Assembly: GCF_036346105.1 (NCBI RefSeq)
Contig: NZ_CP107811.1
Coordinates: forward strand, 434,001-498,000
Direction: 5' to 3'
Source: Streptomyces sp. NBC_00539
GTDB taxonomy: Bacteria > Actinomycetota > Actinomycetes > Streptomycetales > Streptomycetaceae
DNA: 64,000 bases
Shown here: positions 25,956-37,300 of the stretch, piece after piece
Position numbering within the stretch: the first letter of the stretch is position 1
Layout of the letters: each line of letters begins with the position of its first letter
Program-made: the position numbers and the translations under genes
Notes under the pieces: generated by a model
Databases searched by the model: none
Seen by the model: the letters and a program-made list of their open reading frames with translations, nothing else
Told to the model about the DNA's origin: nothing

Positions 25956-27216
25956 GGGAGACCGTCTCCTTCCTTGCAGTGTGCTCTTCCCGACGGGTCA
26001 GGCCGGGGATGCGCCGGCCCACCACCAGGTAGATGAGCACGCTGAACAGGGCGAAGCTGCCGAGGACGAAGAACATGGCCGTCCCGCCGTACCAGGCGAG
26101 GATGAGGCCCCCGGCGAACGGGCCGACGAAGCCGCCGAGCTGGGCGATGGTCTGGGCACCGAAGTAGCTGCCGCGCCGGTCCTCGGGAGCGATACGGTCG
26201 ATGATCGCGAACTCGGCGGGAATGATGAAGGTCTCTCCGATGGAGAAGACGACCATCGCCACGATGAACTGCCATGCCTGGCCCGACAGCCCGAACCCCG
26301 CCATGCCGCCGAACATCAGCAGGCCGCCCAGCACGATGGAGCGCACCGGTTCGAGCCTCTGGGAGATGCGCGAGGCCAGCAGCTGGAAGAGCACGACCGT
26401 CACGGCGTTCGTGGTCAGCAGGTAGCTGAGGATCTTGACCCCGTCCTCGAACCCGAGCGAGAGGTGCTGGGCCAGGACCCCGGAGATCTTGCTGTGCACC
26501 GCCTCCAGCAGCAGGCCGGCGATGATGAGGCAGAGCAGCGTCCGGTCCGTCGCGAGGGCCCGGAAACTTCCCCTCAGCCCTTCGAGGACCTGTCCGAAGA
26601 GCTTGCTCTCCTCGGTCGTCCGGCGGGTGGGGCCGGCCGCTCCGGAGGGCCTCAACAGGATCGCGGAGCCCAGCAGGACGAAGTAGCCCACGTACACGGC
26701 GGCCGCGATGAGGAACGTCTCGCGGCCACCGGACAGGCCCGTGAAGGCGCCGATCATCGGGCCGGCCGAGAAGCCGATGTTGACGGCCAGGTACTGGTAC
26801 GAGAACCACTTCACGCGCCGTTCCTGCGGCAGCAGATCGCTCAGCAACGCCTTGGCCACGGGCCCGAACGAACTGCTGCTCAAGGAGAGCGTCGCGTTGA
26901 AGACGAACACGCTCACGAGGCTGTGGCTGAGGTAGAAGCCGATGAAGGACACGACGACACCGAGCAGCGACAACAGGAGCAGCGGTGTGCGTCCGAGGAC
27001 GTCGGAGACGGAGCCCCCGACGAGCCCCGCGAAGATCGCGAAGAACACCGACGAGCCGACGATGAAGCCGATGGTGCCCGGCTCCAGGCCGAGTTCCCGG
27101 CGCAGGAACACCGCGAGGAAGGGAATGCTGATCGAGTTGGCGAGCATCATGATGCCGGAACCGGCGACCAGGAGCCTGGCCAGTGGGGGTGCGGCGGTGG
27201 TGGTGCGCGTCGTCAT
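25942..27216 (-). CDS. MFS transporter (probable exporter of the peptide)
   Basis: 424 aa with about 12 hydrophobic helices and the MFS loop signature between helices 2 and 3 (GGSVSDVLGRTPLLL). A hydrophilic loop near residue 200 separates the two six-helix halves. The ATG at 27216 overlaps the stop of the thioesterase-bearing NRPS gene (ATGA), and its own 3' end overlaps the acylase gene, so it is translated as part of the biosynthetic operon. Inferred role: export of, or resistance to, the nonribosomal product. The extended open frame upstream of 27216 is only the antisense shadow of the NRPS thioesterase region. Confidence 0.88.
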   Translation of the reverse strand: MTTRTTTAAPPLARLLVAGSGIMMLANSISIPFLAVFLRRELGLEPGTIGFIVGSSVFFAIFAGLVGGSVSDVLGRTPLLLLSLLGVVVSFIGFYLSHSLVSVFVFNATLSLSSSSFGPVAKALLSDLLPQERRVKWFSYQYLAVNIGFSAGPMIGAFTGLSGGRETFLIAAAVYVGYFVLLGSAILLRPSGAAGPTRRTTEESKLFGQVLEGLRGSFRALATDRTLLCLIIAGLLLEAVHSKISGVLAQHLSLGFEDGVKILSYLLTTNAVTVVLFQLLASRISQRLEPVRSIVLGGLLMFGGMAGFGLSGQAWQFIVAMVVFSIGETFIIPAEFAIIDRIAPEDRRGSYFGAQTIAQLGGFVGPFAGGLILAWYGGTAMFFVLGSFALFSVLIYLVVGRRIPGLTRREEHTARKETVSHEQA

Positions 27217-30200
27217 CGTGCGGTCCCCTGCCCGGCTTCGCTGAGGCGGGCGTCGTGCCGGTGGAAGAACCGCTGCATGAGCAGGGCGGTGTCGCGGGCG
27301 CCCGGATGGCGCAGCATGCTCTCGTGGCCCGCATCGACGCTCGCGCAGGACAGTCCGCCGGCCGTGATCCGCTCCCAGCCCTCGCGCGGGCTCTCGGCGG
27401 TGCGGCCACTGTCCTGGGCAGCCTCGATCAGGAGGACGGGCGGTACGTCGGACGGTACCGCCGGCCACGTGAGGCAGGACATGCGGACGAACATCTCCAG
27501 GGCTTCGTGGAGCCCCCCGCCCAGCAGTTCGAGGGCGTCCGGGCCGAGGAGCTCCTCCACCTTGTCCAGCAGGGCGTCCTCCGGCATGGTCCACAGCGCG
27601 GCCGGATCGGCCTGCGAGGCGGACGCGCTCAGGCCGGGGAACAGGTCGGCCAGTGTGCCGAGGAACGCCTGGAGGCGTTCGGTGCGTGAGGTGGCGAGTT
27701 GACGCTGGACCGCCGCCGGGGTGAGGGCGTCCAGCACCACCAGGCTCTCCACTCGGACGCCGCGGGAGCGCAGGGCGTCGGCGACGTAGGGGCTCAGGGC
27801 GCCGCCGTAGGAGTGGCCGACGAGGTGGATCCTGCGTCCGGCCGCCGCTTCGTCGATGATGCGGGCGCATTCGCCCGCCAGGGAGTCGATGGACAGGGCG
27901 GCGCCCTGGGCCTGCGCGATGGCCCTCGTCGACAGTGCGTAGAAGGACCGGTCGCCGAAGTGCGCGGACAGCTGGACGTAGGACGCCCCGAGTCCGAGTA
28001 CGCCGGGCAGCGCGAACACCGCCGTCTCGCCCTCGGGGTTCTGCCTCAGGGGGAAGAGGCCGTGTACCGTGCCCGTGCCCGTGCCCGTGTCGCCGGCCGC
28101 GCCGCGCGGTGCGGCGGTCAGGGTGGAGACCGGGGCGTCCGGGTCGTCCAGGACGGTTCGCAGCAGCCGGCCGAAGTCCCCGGCCATCTCCCGGACGGTG
28201 CCGCTGTGGAAGAGGTCCGTGTTGTAGCGCCAGCGCAGGGTGAGGCCGCCTCCGGCTTCGAGCACGTCGAGGACCAGGTCGGTCTGTACGTCCTGCTCCG
28301 GTGAGTGGACCAGGGTGACCTCCAGTCCTTCCAGGTCCAGCCGGGCGGCTTCGTTGTTCTGGTAGGCGAACATGATCTGGAAGAGGGGCGAGTGCGCGGC
28401 GCTGTGCTCGGGCTTGAGCCGCTTGACCAGGTGGTCGAAGGGCACGTGCTGGTGCTCCAAGTCGTGCAGGGTCCGTTCCCTGACCTGCCCGAGCAGCTCG
28501 CGGAAGGTGAGATCACCGTCCACGTGGGTGCGCAGCACGACCGAATTCACGAACATGCCGATCACCCCCTCCAGCTCGGCGTGCCGCCGGTTCGCCACGG
28601 GGCTCCCCACCACGATGTCGCGGTCGCCCGAGCGGCGGGCCAGGAGCACGGCGAACAGGGCCTGCAGCAGCGTGAAAGGAGTGGCGTTCTCGCCGTGGCC
28701 CAGCGCCCGCAGTTCCTCGGTGAGCGGCGTCGCCAGTGACTCCTCGTGGATGCCGCCCGCGTAGGTCATGTTGCGGGGGCGCGGCTTGTCGAGCGGCAGC
28801 CCGTGCACGACGGGCAGTCCTTCGAGCCGCTTCTGCCAGTAGTCGATGTCCTGCTCGGCGGCGCCGCTGTCGGCCCAGCGGTCCATGCTGTAGGCGTAGT
28901 CGCCGTATTCGACGCTCAGCGGGGCGAGCGGGAGGTCCGTCGCGGCCGCGTCCTGCTTGAAGTGCGCGTAGAAGTCCACCAGTTCACGGCTGAGCACGGA
29001 GTTGGACCAACCGTCCGAGGCCACGTGGTGGGCGGTGATCAGGAGGGCGTGCAGTCCCTCGGAGATCCGGACCAGGCGGACCCTGAGCGGGTCGTCCTGC
29101 TCCAGGTCGAAGGGGCGTGCCAGTTCCTGCGCCGACAGCCGCCGTACCGCGCTCATCGGGTCCTCGCCGGGGTCCGTCCCGAGGGCTTCCGTCCGCAGGG
29201 TGAACCGGCCGGGCGTCCGTACGACCTGAACCAGCTGTGTGCCTTCCAGCCGCAGGACCGTGCGCAGCGGTGCGTGGCGGTCCACGATGGCCCCGAAGGC
29301 CCTGCCCAGCGCTGCGGCGTCCAGGTCCCCGCGCATCAGGACGGTCTGGTGCAGGTTGTAGGCGGCGCTCTCGGGTTCGAGGGCCGCGAGGAAGTAGAGC
29401 CGCCTCTGGGGATCGGTGGCCGGCGGGTGGGCGCCCGCCGGCGCCTTGACCAGCGCCACTCCGCCTGCACCGTGCTGTCCCTCGGAGGTCGCGTTGCGAA
29501 CGGCCTCGGCCAGGGCGGCGGCGGTCGGTTCCCGGAGGAAGTCGCGCAACGGCACGTCGACGCCGAACTCGCGCCGGACCCGCGCCAGCAGCGTGATCGC
29601 GACGAGCGAGTGACCGCCGAGCTGGAAGAAACCGGTCGTCGGGTTGGCCCGCTCCAGGTTCAGGAGCTCGGCGATCATCCCTGCGATCCGCACCGCCGTG
29701 GTGTCGGAGGCGGACTCCTGCGGCTCCGCCTCCTGCGCCTCGCCCAGGACGGTGGCCCGGTCGGGGTCCGGGAGGGCGCGGCGGTCGAGCTTGCCGTTCT
29801 GGGTCATGGGCAGCGAGTCGAGCGGGATGAACACGCTGGGGAGCATGTACGGGGGCAGCGCTGCCGAGAGCTGCTCCCGCAGCGACACCGCGGTCACGCC
29901 GGGCGCGCGGGGGACCACGTAGGCGATCAGGCTCGTGCCCAGCCCGGGGAGGTCCCGCGTGGTGACGGCGGCCTCGCCGAGCGAGTCGAGCGCGCGCAGG
30001 GCGCCCTCCACCTCGCCCGGCTCCACCCGGTACCCGCGGATCTTGACTTGGTCGTCCTTGCGGCCGAGGTAGGCGTAGTCGCCCGCCCCGGCCGACTGGA
30101 CGAGGTCACCCGTGCGGTACCCGCGCCCGGCTCCGCCGGGCAGCTCCACGAACCGTTCCCGGTTCAGCTCCGGACTCGCCAGGTAGCCCTGGGTGACGCC

Positions 30201-31346
30201 GGGCCCGGTCACCACGAGTTCGCCGGTCTCACCCGGCGGGACCTCACGCATCTCCTCGTCGACCAGCAGGAAGGCCAGGTCCGGAAGGGGGCCTCCGATC
30301 AGCGACCGGGACTGTGCGAGGTCCGCCTCGCGCACCCGGCGGTACGACGCGTACACCGTCGTCTCCGTGGGCCCGTACTGGTTGATCAGCTGGGGTTGGG
30401 CGTCGCCGTACTTGGCGACCCACGGCCGCAGGTCGGAGAAGTGCAGGGCCTCGCCGGCAAGCACGACCCGGCGCAGCGGCAGCCGCTCCGCGCGCCCGGC
30501 GTCCTCGGCGATCAGCTGGTTGAAGGCGGTGGGAGTCTGGCTCATCATCGTGACCCGCTCCCGCTTGAGCAGTTCCCACAGCGCCCGCGGGTCCTTGGCC
30601 ACCTCTTGCTCCACCACGACGACGCAGCCGCCGTACAGCAGCGCCCCCCACATCTCCCAGACGGACACGTCGAAGGCGAAGGTGTGGAACAGCGACCAGA
30701 CGTCGTCGGCGGTGAAGTCGTAGAGCGCTTCCGAGACGTGGAACAGCCGCAGGACGTTGCCGTGTGACACCTGGACGCCCTTGGGACGGCCGGTCGTACC
30801 CGAGGTGAAGATGATGTAGGCCCGGGTGTCGCGTCCGATGCCGGTGGTTTCCGGGAGGTGCCCGGGCGCGGGCAGCTCGCCGTCCGCGTACACGACGGGG
30901 ATGCCGGCGGGTACGGACCGGGCCAGCTCCCGCGAGGTGATCACCACGGACGGAGCGGCGTCCTCCAGGATCAGCGCGAGACGCGCCGGTGGTGTCGCCG
31001 GGTCGAGCGGCACGTAGGAGGAGCCGGTGCGCAGCACCGCCACCGCGGCGGCCACCATGTCCGCCGAACGCTCGAGCAGCACACCCACGGGGCGGGAGGC
31101 GTCGCCGCCCCGCGCCAGCACCGCGGAGGCGAGCACGTTGACCCGGTCGTTCAGCTGCCGGTACGTCAGCGACCGGCCGCCGCACCGCACCGCGTCACGC
31201 TCGGGGAAGGCCGTCACCGTCTCGGCGAAGGCCTCTACCAGGCTCTTCGCACCGGCGAGGGAGCGCGCCGGCACCGGGTTCACCCGACCGGAGCTGCCGC
31301 GGAGAGCCACTCGGCGGCGGAGAAGGTCTGCACGATCTGAGGTCAT
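27213..31346 (-). CDS. NRPS, A-PCP-C-TE (termination module)
   Basis: 1377 aa. Adenylation domain about 30-535 (YIIFTSGTTGRPKG; A10 NGKLDRR); carrier protein with GGHSL, Ser580; condensation domain about 640-1080 with a canonical HHVASDG (His773-774); type I thioesterase about 1095-1375 with GHSYGG (Ser1179), Asp1206 and a C-terminal DAGHES His. The ten binding-pocket residues I read in GrsA numbering are D-V-W-S-V-A-Q-V-Y-K; I know no confident match. The order C-TE with no A or PCP after the last C is unusual: the final C must either use a free amine or nucleophile, act in cyclisation, or be silent. AGGAAGGA lies 8 nt before the ATG; ATGA overlap with the exporter. Confidence 0.92.
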   Translation of the reverse strand: MTSDRADLLRRRVALRGSSGRVNPVPARSLAGAKSLVEAFAETVTAFPERDAVRCGGRSLTYRQLNDRVNVLASAVLARGGDASRPVGVLLERSADMVAAAVAVLRTGSSYVPLDPATPPARLALILEDAAPSVVITSRELARSVPAGIPVVYADGELPAPGHLPETTGIGRDTRAYIIFTSGTTGRPKGVQVSHGNVLRLFHVSEALYDFTADDVWSLFHTFAFDVSVWEMWGALLYGGCVVVVEQEVAKDPRALWELLKRERVTMMSQTPTAFNQLIAEDAGRAERLPLRRVVLAGEALHFSDLRPWVAKYGDAQPQLINQYGPTETTVYASYRRVREADLAQSRSLIGGPLPDLAFLLVDEEMREVPPGETGELVVTGPGVTQGYLASPELNRERFVELPGGAGRGYRTGDLVQSAGAGDYAYLGRKDDQVKIRGYRVEPGEVEGALRALDSLGEAAVTTRDLPGLGTSLIAYVVPRAPGVTAVSLREQLSAALPPYMLPSVFIPLDSLPMTQNGKLDRRALPDPDRATVLGEAQEAEPQESASDTTAVRIAGMIAELLNLERANPTTGFFQLGGHSLVAITLLARVRREFGVDVPLRDFLREPTAAALAEAVRNATSEGQHGAGGVALVKAPAGAHPPATDPQRRLYFLAALEPESAAYNLHQTVLMRGDLDAAALGRAFGAIVDRHAPLRTVLRLEGTQLVQVVRTPGRFTLRTEALGTDPGEDPMSAVRRLSAQELARPFDLEQDDPLRVRLVRISEGLHALLITAHHVASDGWSNSVLSRELVDFYAHFKQDAAATDLPLAPLSVEYGDYAYSMDRWADSGAAEQDIDYWQKRLEGLPVVHGLPLDKPRPRNMTYAGGIHEESLATPLTEELRALGHGENATPFTLLQALFAVLLARRSGDRDIVVGSPVANRRHAELEGVIGMFVNSVVLRTHVDGDLTFRELLGQVRERTLHDLEHQHVPFDHLVKRLKPEHSAAHSPLFQIMFAYQNNEAARLDLEGLEVTLVHSPEQDVQTDLVLDVLEAGGGLTLRWRYNTDLFHSGTVREMAGDFGRLLRTVLDDPDAPVSTLTAAPRGAAGDTGTGTGTVHGLFPLRQNPEGETAVFALPGVLGLGASYVQLSAHFGDRSFYALSTRAIAQAQGAALSIDSLAGECARIIDEAAAGRRIHLVGHSYGGALSPYVADALRSRGVRVESLVVLDALTPAAVQRQLATSRTERLQAFLGTLADLFPGLSASASQADPAALWTMPEDALLDKVEELLGPDALELLGGGLHEALEMFVRMSCLTWPAVPSDVPPVLLIEAAQDSGRTAESPREGWERITAGGLSCASVDAGHESMLRHPGARDTALLMQRFFHRHDARLSEAGQGTAR

Positions 31347-31385
31347 GGTTGGTTTCCTTCTTGGACCAGCGGATTCGCTGCCATG

Positions 31386-34300
31386 TCAGAGGGCCAGGAG
31401 CAGGGCTGAGAGGAGGCCCTCCGCCTCCACCCGGGCGAGGAAGTCCGGCCATTGCGGGGACTCGACGGCACGCGCCGCCTGGTGCGCGAAGTCCACTTCC
31501 TCGCGGCTGACCGCCTGCCAGGCCGCCTGGAGGGCGGCGAGGTCTTCCGCACCGGTCAGGACGATGTCGCCGAGCTCGGTGTCCGGCTGCTCCAGCAGGG
31601 CTTCCAGGACCCTGTCGACGGCGTCGACGAGACGCTCGACGGTGGCGGGGGTGAACAGGGTCGCGTCGTACTGGACCGTGAGGTGCAGCCCGGAGGGGTC
31701 CTCGACGAACCGGAACAGCAGATCGAAGAGGGCCGTTGCGGGCGGAACCTGCTCCAGGGCGGCCGAGATCCCGGGAAGGGCGTCCAGGTCGAGGGGGAAG
31801 TTGTCCACGGTGACGAGCACCTGCACCAGGGGGGAGACCCCGGGCGTCCGTTCGCCGCCCGCTTCCCGGACGATCTCCTGGAAGGGCATCTGCTGGTGTT
31901 CCAGGGCGGACAGCGCGCTGGAGGCGACCGAGTCGAGCAGCCGCGCGCCCGTCGTCTGCGGTTCGACGTGGTAGCGGAACGGCAGGGTGTCGGCGAAGTA
32001 GCCGATCAGGTTCGCCGTTTCCGGGAGCCCGCGTCCGGCCACGGCGGACCCGATCACCAGGTCCGACTGCTGGGCGAAGCGCGACAGCACGGCCGCGGTG
32101 GCCGCGTGGAACACCATGAACGGGGTGACCCCGCGCGCTCGGGCGAGCTCGCCGACGCGCCGCGTCATCCGGGGCTCCCAGTCCTTGACCTGGTGGCCCG
32201 AGGTCCGGCTGCGGTCTTCGGTGCGCTCCTGGTCGGTCACCAGGGCGAGTTCGCCCTGGTAGCCGTCCAGGTAGGTGCGCCAGAAGGCGGCCTCCGCGGA
32301 GCCCGCGCCGGACGGCTGCTCCTGCTGCCACAGCGCGTAGTCCCCGTACTGGACGGGAAGTTCGGGCAGCCGTGGGATGCGGCCCTCGCGGTGCGCCAGG
32401 TAGGCCTCGGTGATCTCGCGGATGGCGACGTCGGTCGACCAGCCGTCCGACACCACGTGGTGGCTGCTCCACTGCAGGACGTGCTGCGTGGGCGTGAACC
32501 GGTACAGACGCGCCACCACGAGTGGCCCGCGCTCGAGGTCGAAGCGGAGAGCGCCGGTCTGCCGGCGGACGTACTCCTTCATCGCTTCGGCGTCGGCCGC
32601 CTCTTCATGCGACGCGTCGACGACTTCGAGCCGGACGGCCGCCCCGGCCCGCGGGGTCTGGTACGGAACGCCTTCCCGGTTGCCGAAGCGCATCGAGAGG
32701 ATCTCGTGGCGGCCCGCCAGGGTGTCGACAGCGCTGCGCAGCGCTTCGACGTCGAGGTCGCCCCGCAGGTGCAGCAGCGTGGTGTTCTCGTAGGAACGGT
32801 CCTGCGGGTCGACCTGGTTCAGGAACCACAGGCTGGCCTGGTTGCGGGCGAGCGGGAACTCCCGCGGCCGTCGTTCGAGGGGGGTGATGCGCGAGGGGGG
32901 CGTGGCGCCGGCCGCCGGGGACCCGACGAGTTCCTCGACCTGGTGGGCCAGTGCCCTCGGGGTCGGGTTCTCGAAGAGCAGGCGCAGCGGAAGGTCCACG
33001 CCGAACCGGTCCCTGAGGCGGGCCATGACCTGGGCGGCGTGCAGCGAGTGTCCGCCCAGGGCGAAGAAGTTGGACAGGGCCGCCGGCGGACGGGCGGTGC
33101 GGAGCACACCGGCCCAGACCTCGATGACCGCGGCTTCGGTCGGTGTGGGCGGAAGACTGTCGTCCTGCACGGTGGTGTCCAGGTCCGTGAGGTCCCACGC
33201 CGCGAGAGCCTTGGTGTCGACCTTTCCGTGCGGGGTACGGGGCAGCTCGCCCAAGGCGATCAGGTAGTCGGGCACGGCGTAGCGCGGCAGGAGCGAGCCC
33301 AGCCGGTCACGCAGTTCGACGGGCGAGACCTCCAGCCTCAGCAGCGTGTCACCGGCGGCCGCGGCGGAGTTCTGCACGGCCTTGGGGACGTAGAAACCGA
33401 CGAGCTGCTTGCCGTGTTCGCCGTCGGCCCGCACCGTGACGGCGCTCTCCTGCAACGTCTCCACGGTGGCCAGGGCCCGTTCCACCTCGCCCAGTTCGAT
33501 GCGGTGGCCGCGTATCTTGAGCTGGGTGTCGATCCGGCCGAGGAACTCGAAGCCGCCGTCCGCCAGTTGCCGGCCCCGGTCGCCGGTGCGGTAGGCGAGG
33601 ACCTCGGGTGATTCCCCGAACGGGTCCGGCACGAAGGCGGCGGCGGTGCGCTCCGGGTTGTTGACGTAGCCGCCGCCGACGCACAGGCCGCCGACGTAGA
33701 GCTCGCCGGGGGTGCCGACCGGCACCGGCTCGCGGTTGTCGTCCAGGACGTAGACCTTGGCGTTCCTGATCGGCCGGCCGACCTGCACGGAGGCGGCCCG
33801 CTCGTCGGCCACTGCGACCACTTCGTAATGCGTGCAGTCGTCGGAGACCTCGGTGGCGCCCCACATGTTGAGCAGCCGCACGTCGGGAAGCTGCGCACGG
33901 AAGGCGTTGGCGCACTTGGGGGTGAGGGTCTCCCCGCTGGAGACCACCCAGCGCAGGGCGAAGGCACCGAACGCGTCGTTGCCGTAGTGCGCCAGTTCCG
34001 CGGCGAACACGCTCAGCACGGTGGGGGAAACCTCCAGCACCGTGATGCCGTCCTCGGCGACGGCCCGCAGCAGCCGCGAGGGGTCCTGGCTGACGGCGTC
34101 CGGGTAGATCACCGCGGTCGCGCCGGCGGCGAGCGGTGCGAGCATCTGCCACACGGAGATGTCGAAGGTCGCCGCGGCGTCCTGCGACACCCGGTCCCCG
34201 GGACGGATCTCCAGCGCGTCCAGCTTCGCCTGGATGTGGTTGAGCATGCCGTCGTGGCGCAGCAGTGCTCCCTTGGGCTCGCCGGTGGAGCCCGAGGTGA

Positions 34301-37300
34301 AGATGATGTACGCGTCGTCCCTGCCGCCCGGCAGCCGGCCCCGGTACGGTGCGCTGCCCTCGGCGGAGGCCAGCAGGGGCCCCAGTTCCGCCACGCGCAC
34401 CGAACCGCCGGTGGCCTCTTCGGCCGCGGTCCGCGTCTGCCCGTCGCACAGGACGAGGTCCGCGCCGCTGGTCCGCAGCATGGCGGCGACGCGTTGTACG
34501 GGTCCCGCGGGGAGGGGCAGGTAGATCGCGCCGGTCCGCATGACGGCCAGCGTCGCCACGAGGTAGTCGATGTTCCGCTCGGCGACCACGCCGACGACCG
34601 TCCCGGGTCCCGCACCGAGCTCGTGCAGCACGGTCGCGGCGGAGCCGGCCCGCTCGGCGAGCCGCTCGTAGGTGATGGTCTCGGTTCCGCACAGGGCCGC
34701 GATGCGGTCGGCGTGGGTGGCGGCCCTCTCCTCGAACACCGGGAAGAAGCCGTCCGCGCGGAGCGCCTCGGCCGGCTCGCCGTACCCGTCGAGCAGCCGG
34801 TGCCACCGCTCCTCGCCGAGCAGGGTGCGCTGGCTCGGCACCGAGCGGGGGTCGGCGGCCAGGTCGTCGAGTGCGTTGCGGTAGACCTCGCCGACGAGGC
34901 GCAGCTGGTCCTCGGTCATCCGCCGCATGTTGGCTTCGAGGTCGAGGGACAGCAGTTTGGTGAAGGGGTCCTTGTTGAACTCCGTGCGCAGCGTGAAGTG
35001 CGTCTGGATGTAGGCCTTGGCGTCGAGCACTTCGAGCGCGGTGGCCGAGGCGAGCTGCTCGTAGCTGTGGAAGTGGGTGTAGTTGAAGCTGATGTCGGTG
35101 AGTTCCCGCACGTCGATGAGCCGCTGCAGACGCGCGTAGGGGAACCGGCGGACGGGAAGGAGCTGCTGCTCCTTGGCGAAGGCTGCGGCGATCAGGTCGT
35201 TCCAGGCGCCCTGCCGGCTGTTGAGCTTGTACGGCACGACGTTCAGGTGGACCCCCATCACGTCGGCGCCGCCCTCCTCTTCGGAGCGGCCGTTGGACTC
35301 GACGCCGAGCACGACCTCGCTGCTGCCGGTGAGGCAGGACAGCACCCTGGCGTGCACGGCGAGCAGCACGTGCTTGAGCGACACGTTGTGCTCGCGGGCG
35401 ATGTCGTCCAGCGCGTGCGACAGTTGGGGGTCGATGTCGACGCTGAGGAAGCCCATCGTCCCCTCGTGCCGGTCTTCGGGCCCCTCCACGAGGCGCGGAA
35501 GCATCGTCGGAGTGGTGTCTTCGAGTTCTTGTCGCCAGAAGTCCTCGATGGCGGGGTCGGCAAGTGCTCCCTGCTCCAGGGCGATGTAGTCGGCGTAGCG
35601 CCGGACGGGACGGGCGGCCGCTTCCTTCTGCGCTCCGTCGCGCAGGGCCCAGTAGTCGGCCAGGATCTCGGTGATCAGGGACGACTCGCTCCAGCCGTCG
35701 AGCAGTGCGTCGTGGAAGCTCATGGAGAACATGAACTCGTCGTCGGCGAGCTCGTGGACCGTGAACCGCATGAGCGGCGGATTCGTCCAGTCGTAACCGA
35801 CCCCGCGCTCCGCCAGCTGCCACGAGTCGAGTGCGGCCTCCTGCTCCGAGGGGGACAGGTGGCGCAGGTCCTCGGCCGTGACGTGGGTGGCGGCGTGGGC
35901 GTGGACCAGCTGGAGGGGCTCCGAGTAGCCGTTGAAGTCGAACGACGTGCGCAGGATCTCGTGCCGGTCCACGGCCCGTGCCACTGCGCGCTCCATGGCC
36001 TGGTGGTCGTAGGCGGCCTTGAGCCGGAACATGAAGATGTCGCAGTACATGTTGACGTCGGCTTCGTAGGCGCTGTGGAACAGCAGGCCCGCCTGGAGGG
36101 TGCCCACGGGGTAGGCGTCGACGACGTCCCCGTCGGGGATCAGGCCGCGGTCCTCGTCGCTGATCAGGCTGAACGGTGCCACGCTCGGCGACGCGGTCTC
36201 CGGGGCCTGTTCGCGCACCGCCACCTCGGCGAGGGCGAGCGGGGTCTGCAGGGCGTAGATGTCGCGCAGCTCCAGGGTGATGCCCTTCCCCAGGGCTTGG
36301 GCGCGCAGCTGCAGCGCCATGATCGAGTCACCGCCGATGCTGAAGAACGAGTCGGTCTCCGTCACGCCGGTGATGCCGATGACGTCCTCGAAGATCTCCA
36401 CGATGGCCCGGGCGTCCTCGGAACCCCCCGCGGGTGCTCCCGATGCCTCACCGGCGGGCTCGCGCAGGCAGTTCGCGGCCGAGGCGGCCGGCAGCTCCTT
36501 GCGGTCGACCTTGCCGTTGTGGTTCATGGGGATGCTGTCCACGGGCACGACGAAGGCCGGGATCATGTAGTGCGGAAGCCGCTCGCGCAAGCGGGAGAAG
36601 AGCTCGGCCGGGTCGAAGCCCTCGCCGCGCACGACGTAGGCCACGATCCGCGGTCCGGACTCCGCCGAGCGGTGGTCGCCGCGCGATCCCCCGCGAATGA
36701 GGTCGCGGACGTCGGTGATCCTGGCCGAGACCGAGCGTTCCTTGACGACGGGGTTCGAGGGGGCTTCGGGTGTGGTGACGACCACGGCGGCCTGGGTGAT
36801 ACCGGTGACCGCGCTCAGCACCGCCTGGATCTCGCCGAGTTCGATCCGGAAGCCGCGGATCTTGACCTGGTCGTCCGCGCGGCCCTGGTACTCGTACTCG
36901 CCCGTCCCGGTGATCCTCGCCAGGTCTCCGGAGCGGTATCCCAACCCGCTGTGGCCGGGGAGTTCGACGAAGCGCTCGCGGGTGAGATCGGGGCGCCCCA
37001 GGTAGCCGAGGGTCACTCCGGGACCGGTGACCACGATCTCGCCCACCTCGCCGGCGGGCACCTCCCGCAGCTCGTCGTCGACGAGCACGAAGCCGAGGTC
37101 GGGCAGGGGCAGGCCGATCAGGGATCCGGCCTGGGACAGGTCCTGCTCCAGCACCCGGCGGAAGGAGGCGTGCACCGTCGTCTCGGTGATGCCGTACATG
37201 TTGATGAGCTGCGGGGTGTCGTCCCCGTACTTGGCGACCCAGCGCCGCAGGTTGCCGAAGTGCAGTGCCTCGCCGCCGAAGACCACCCAACGAAGCGGCA

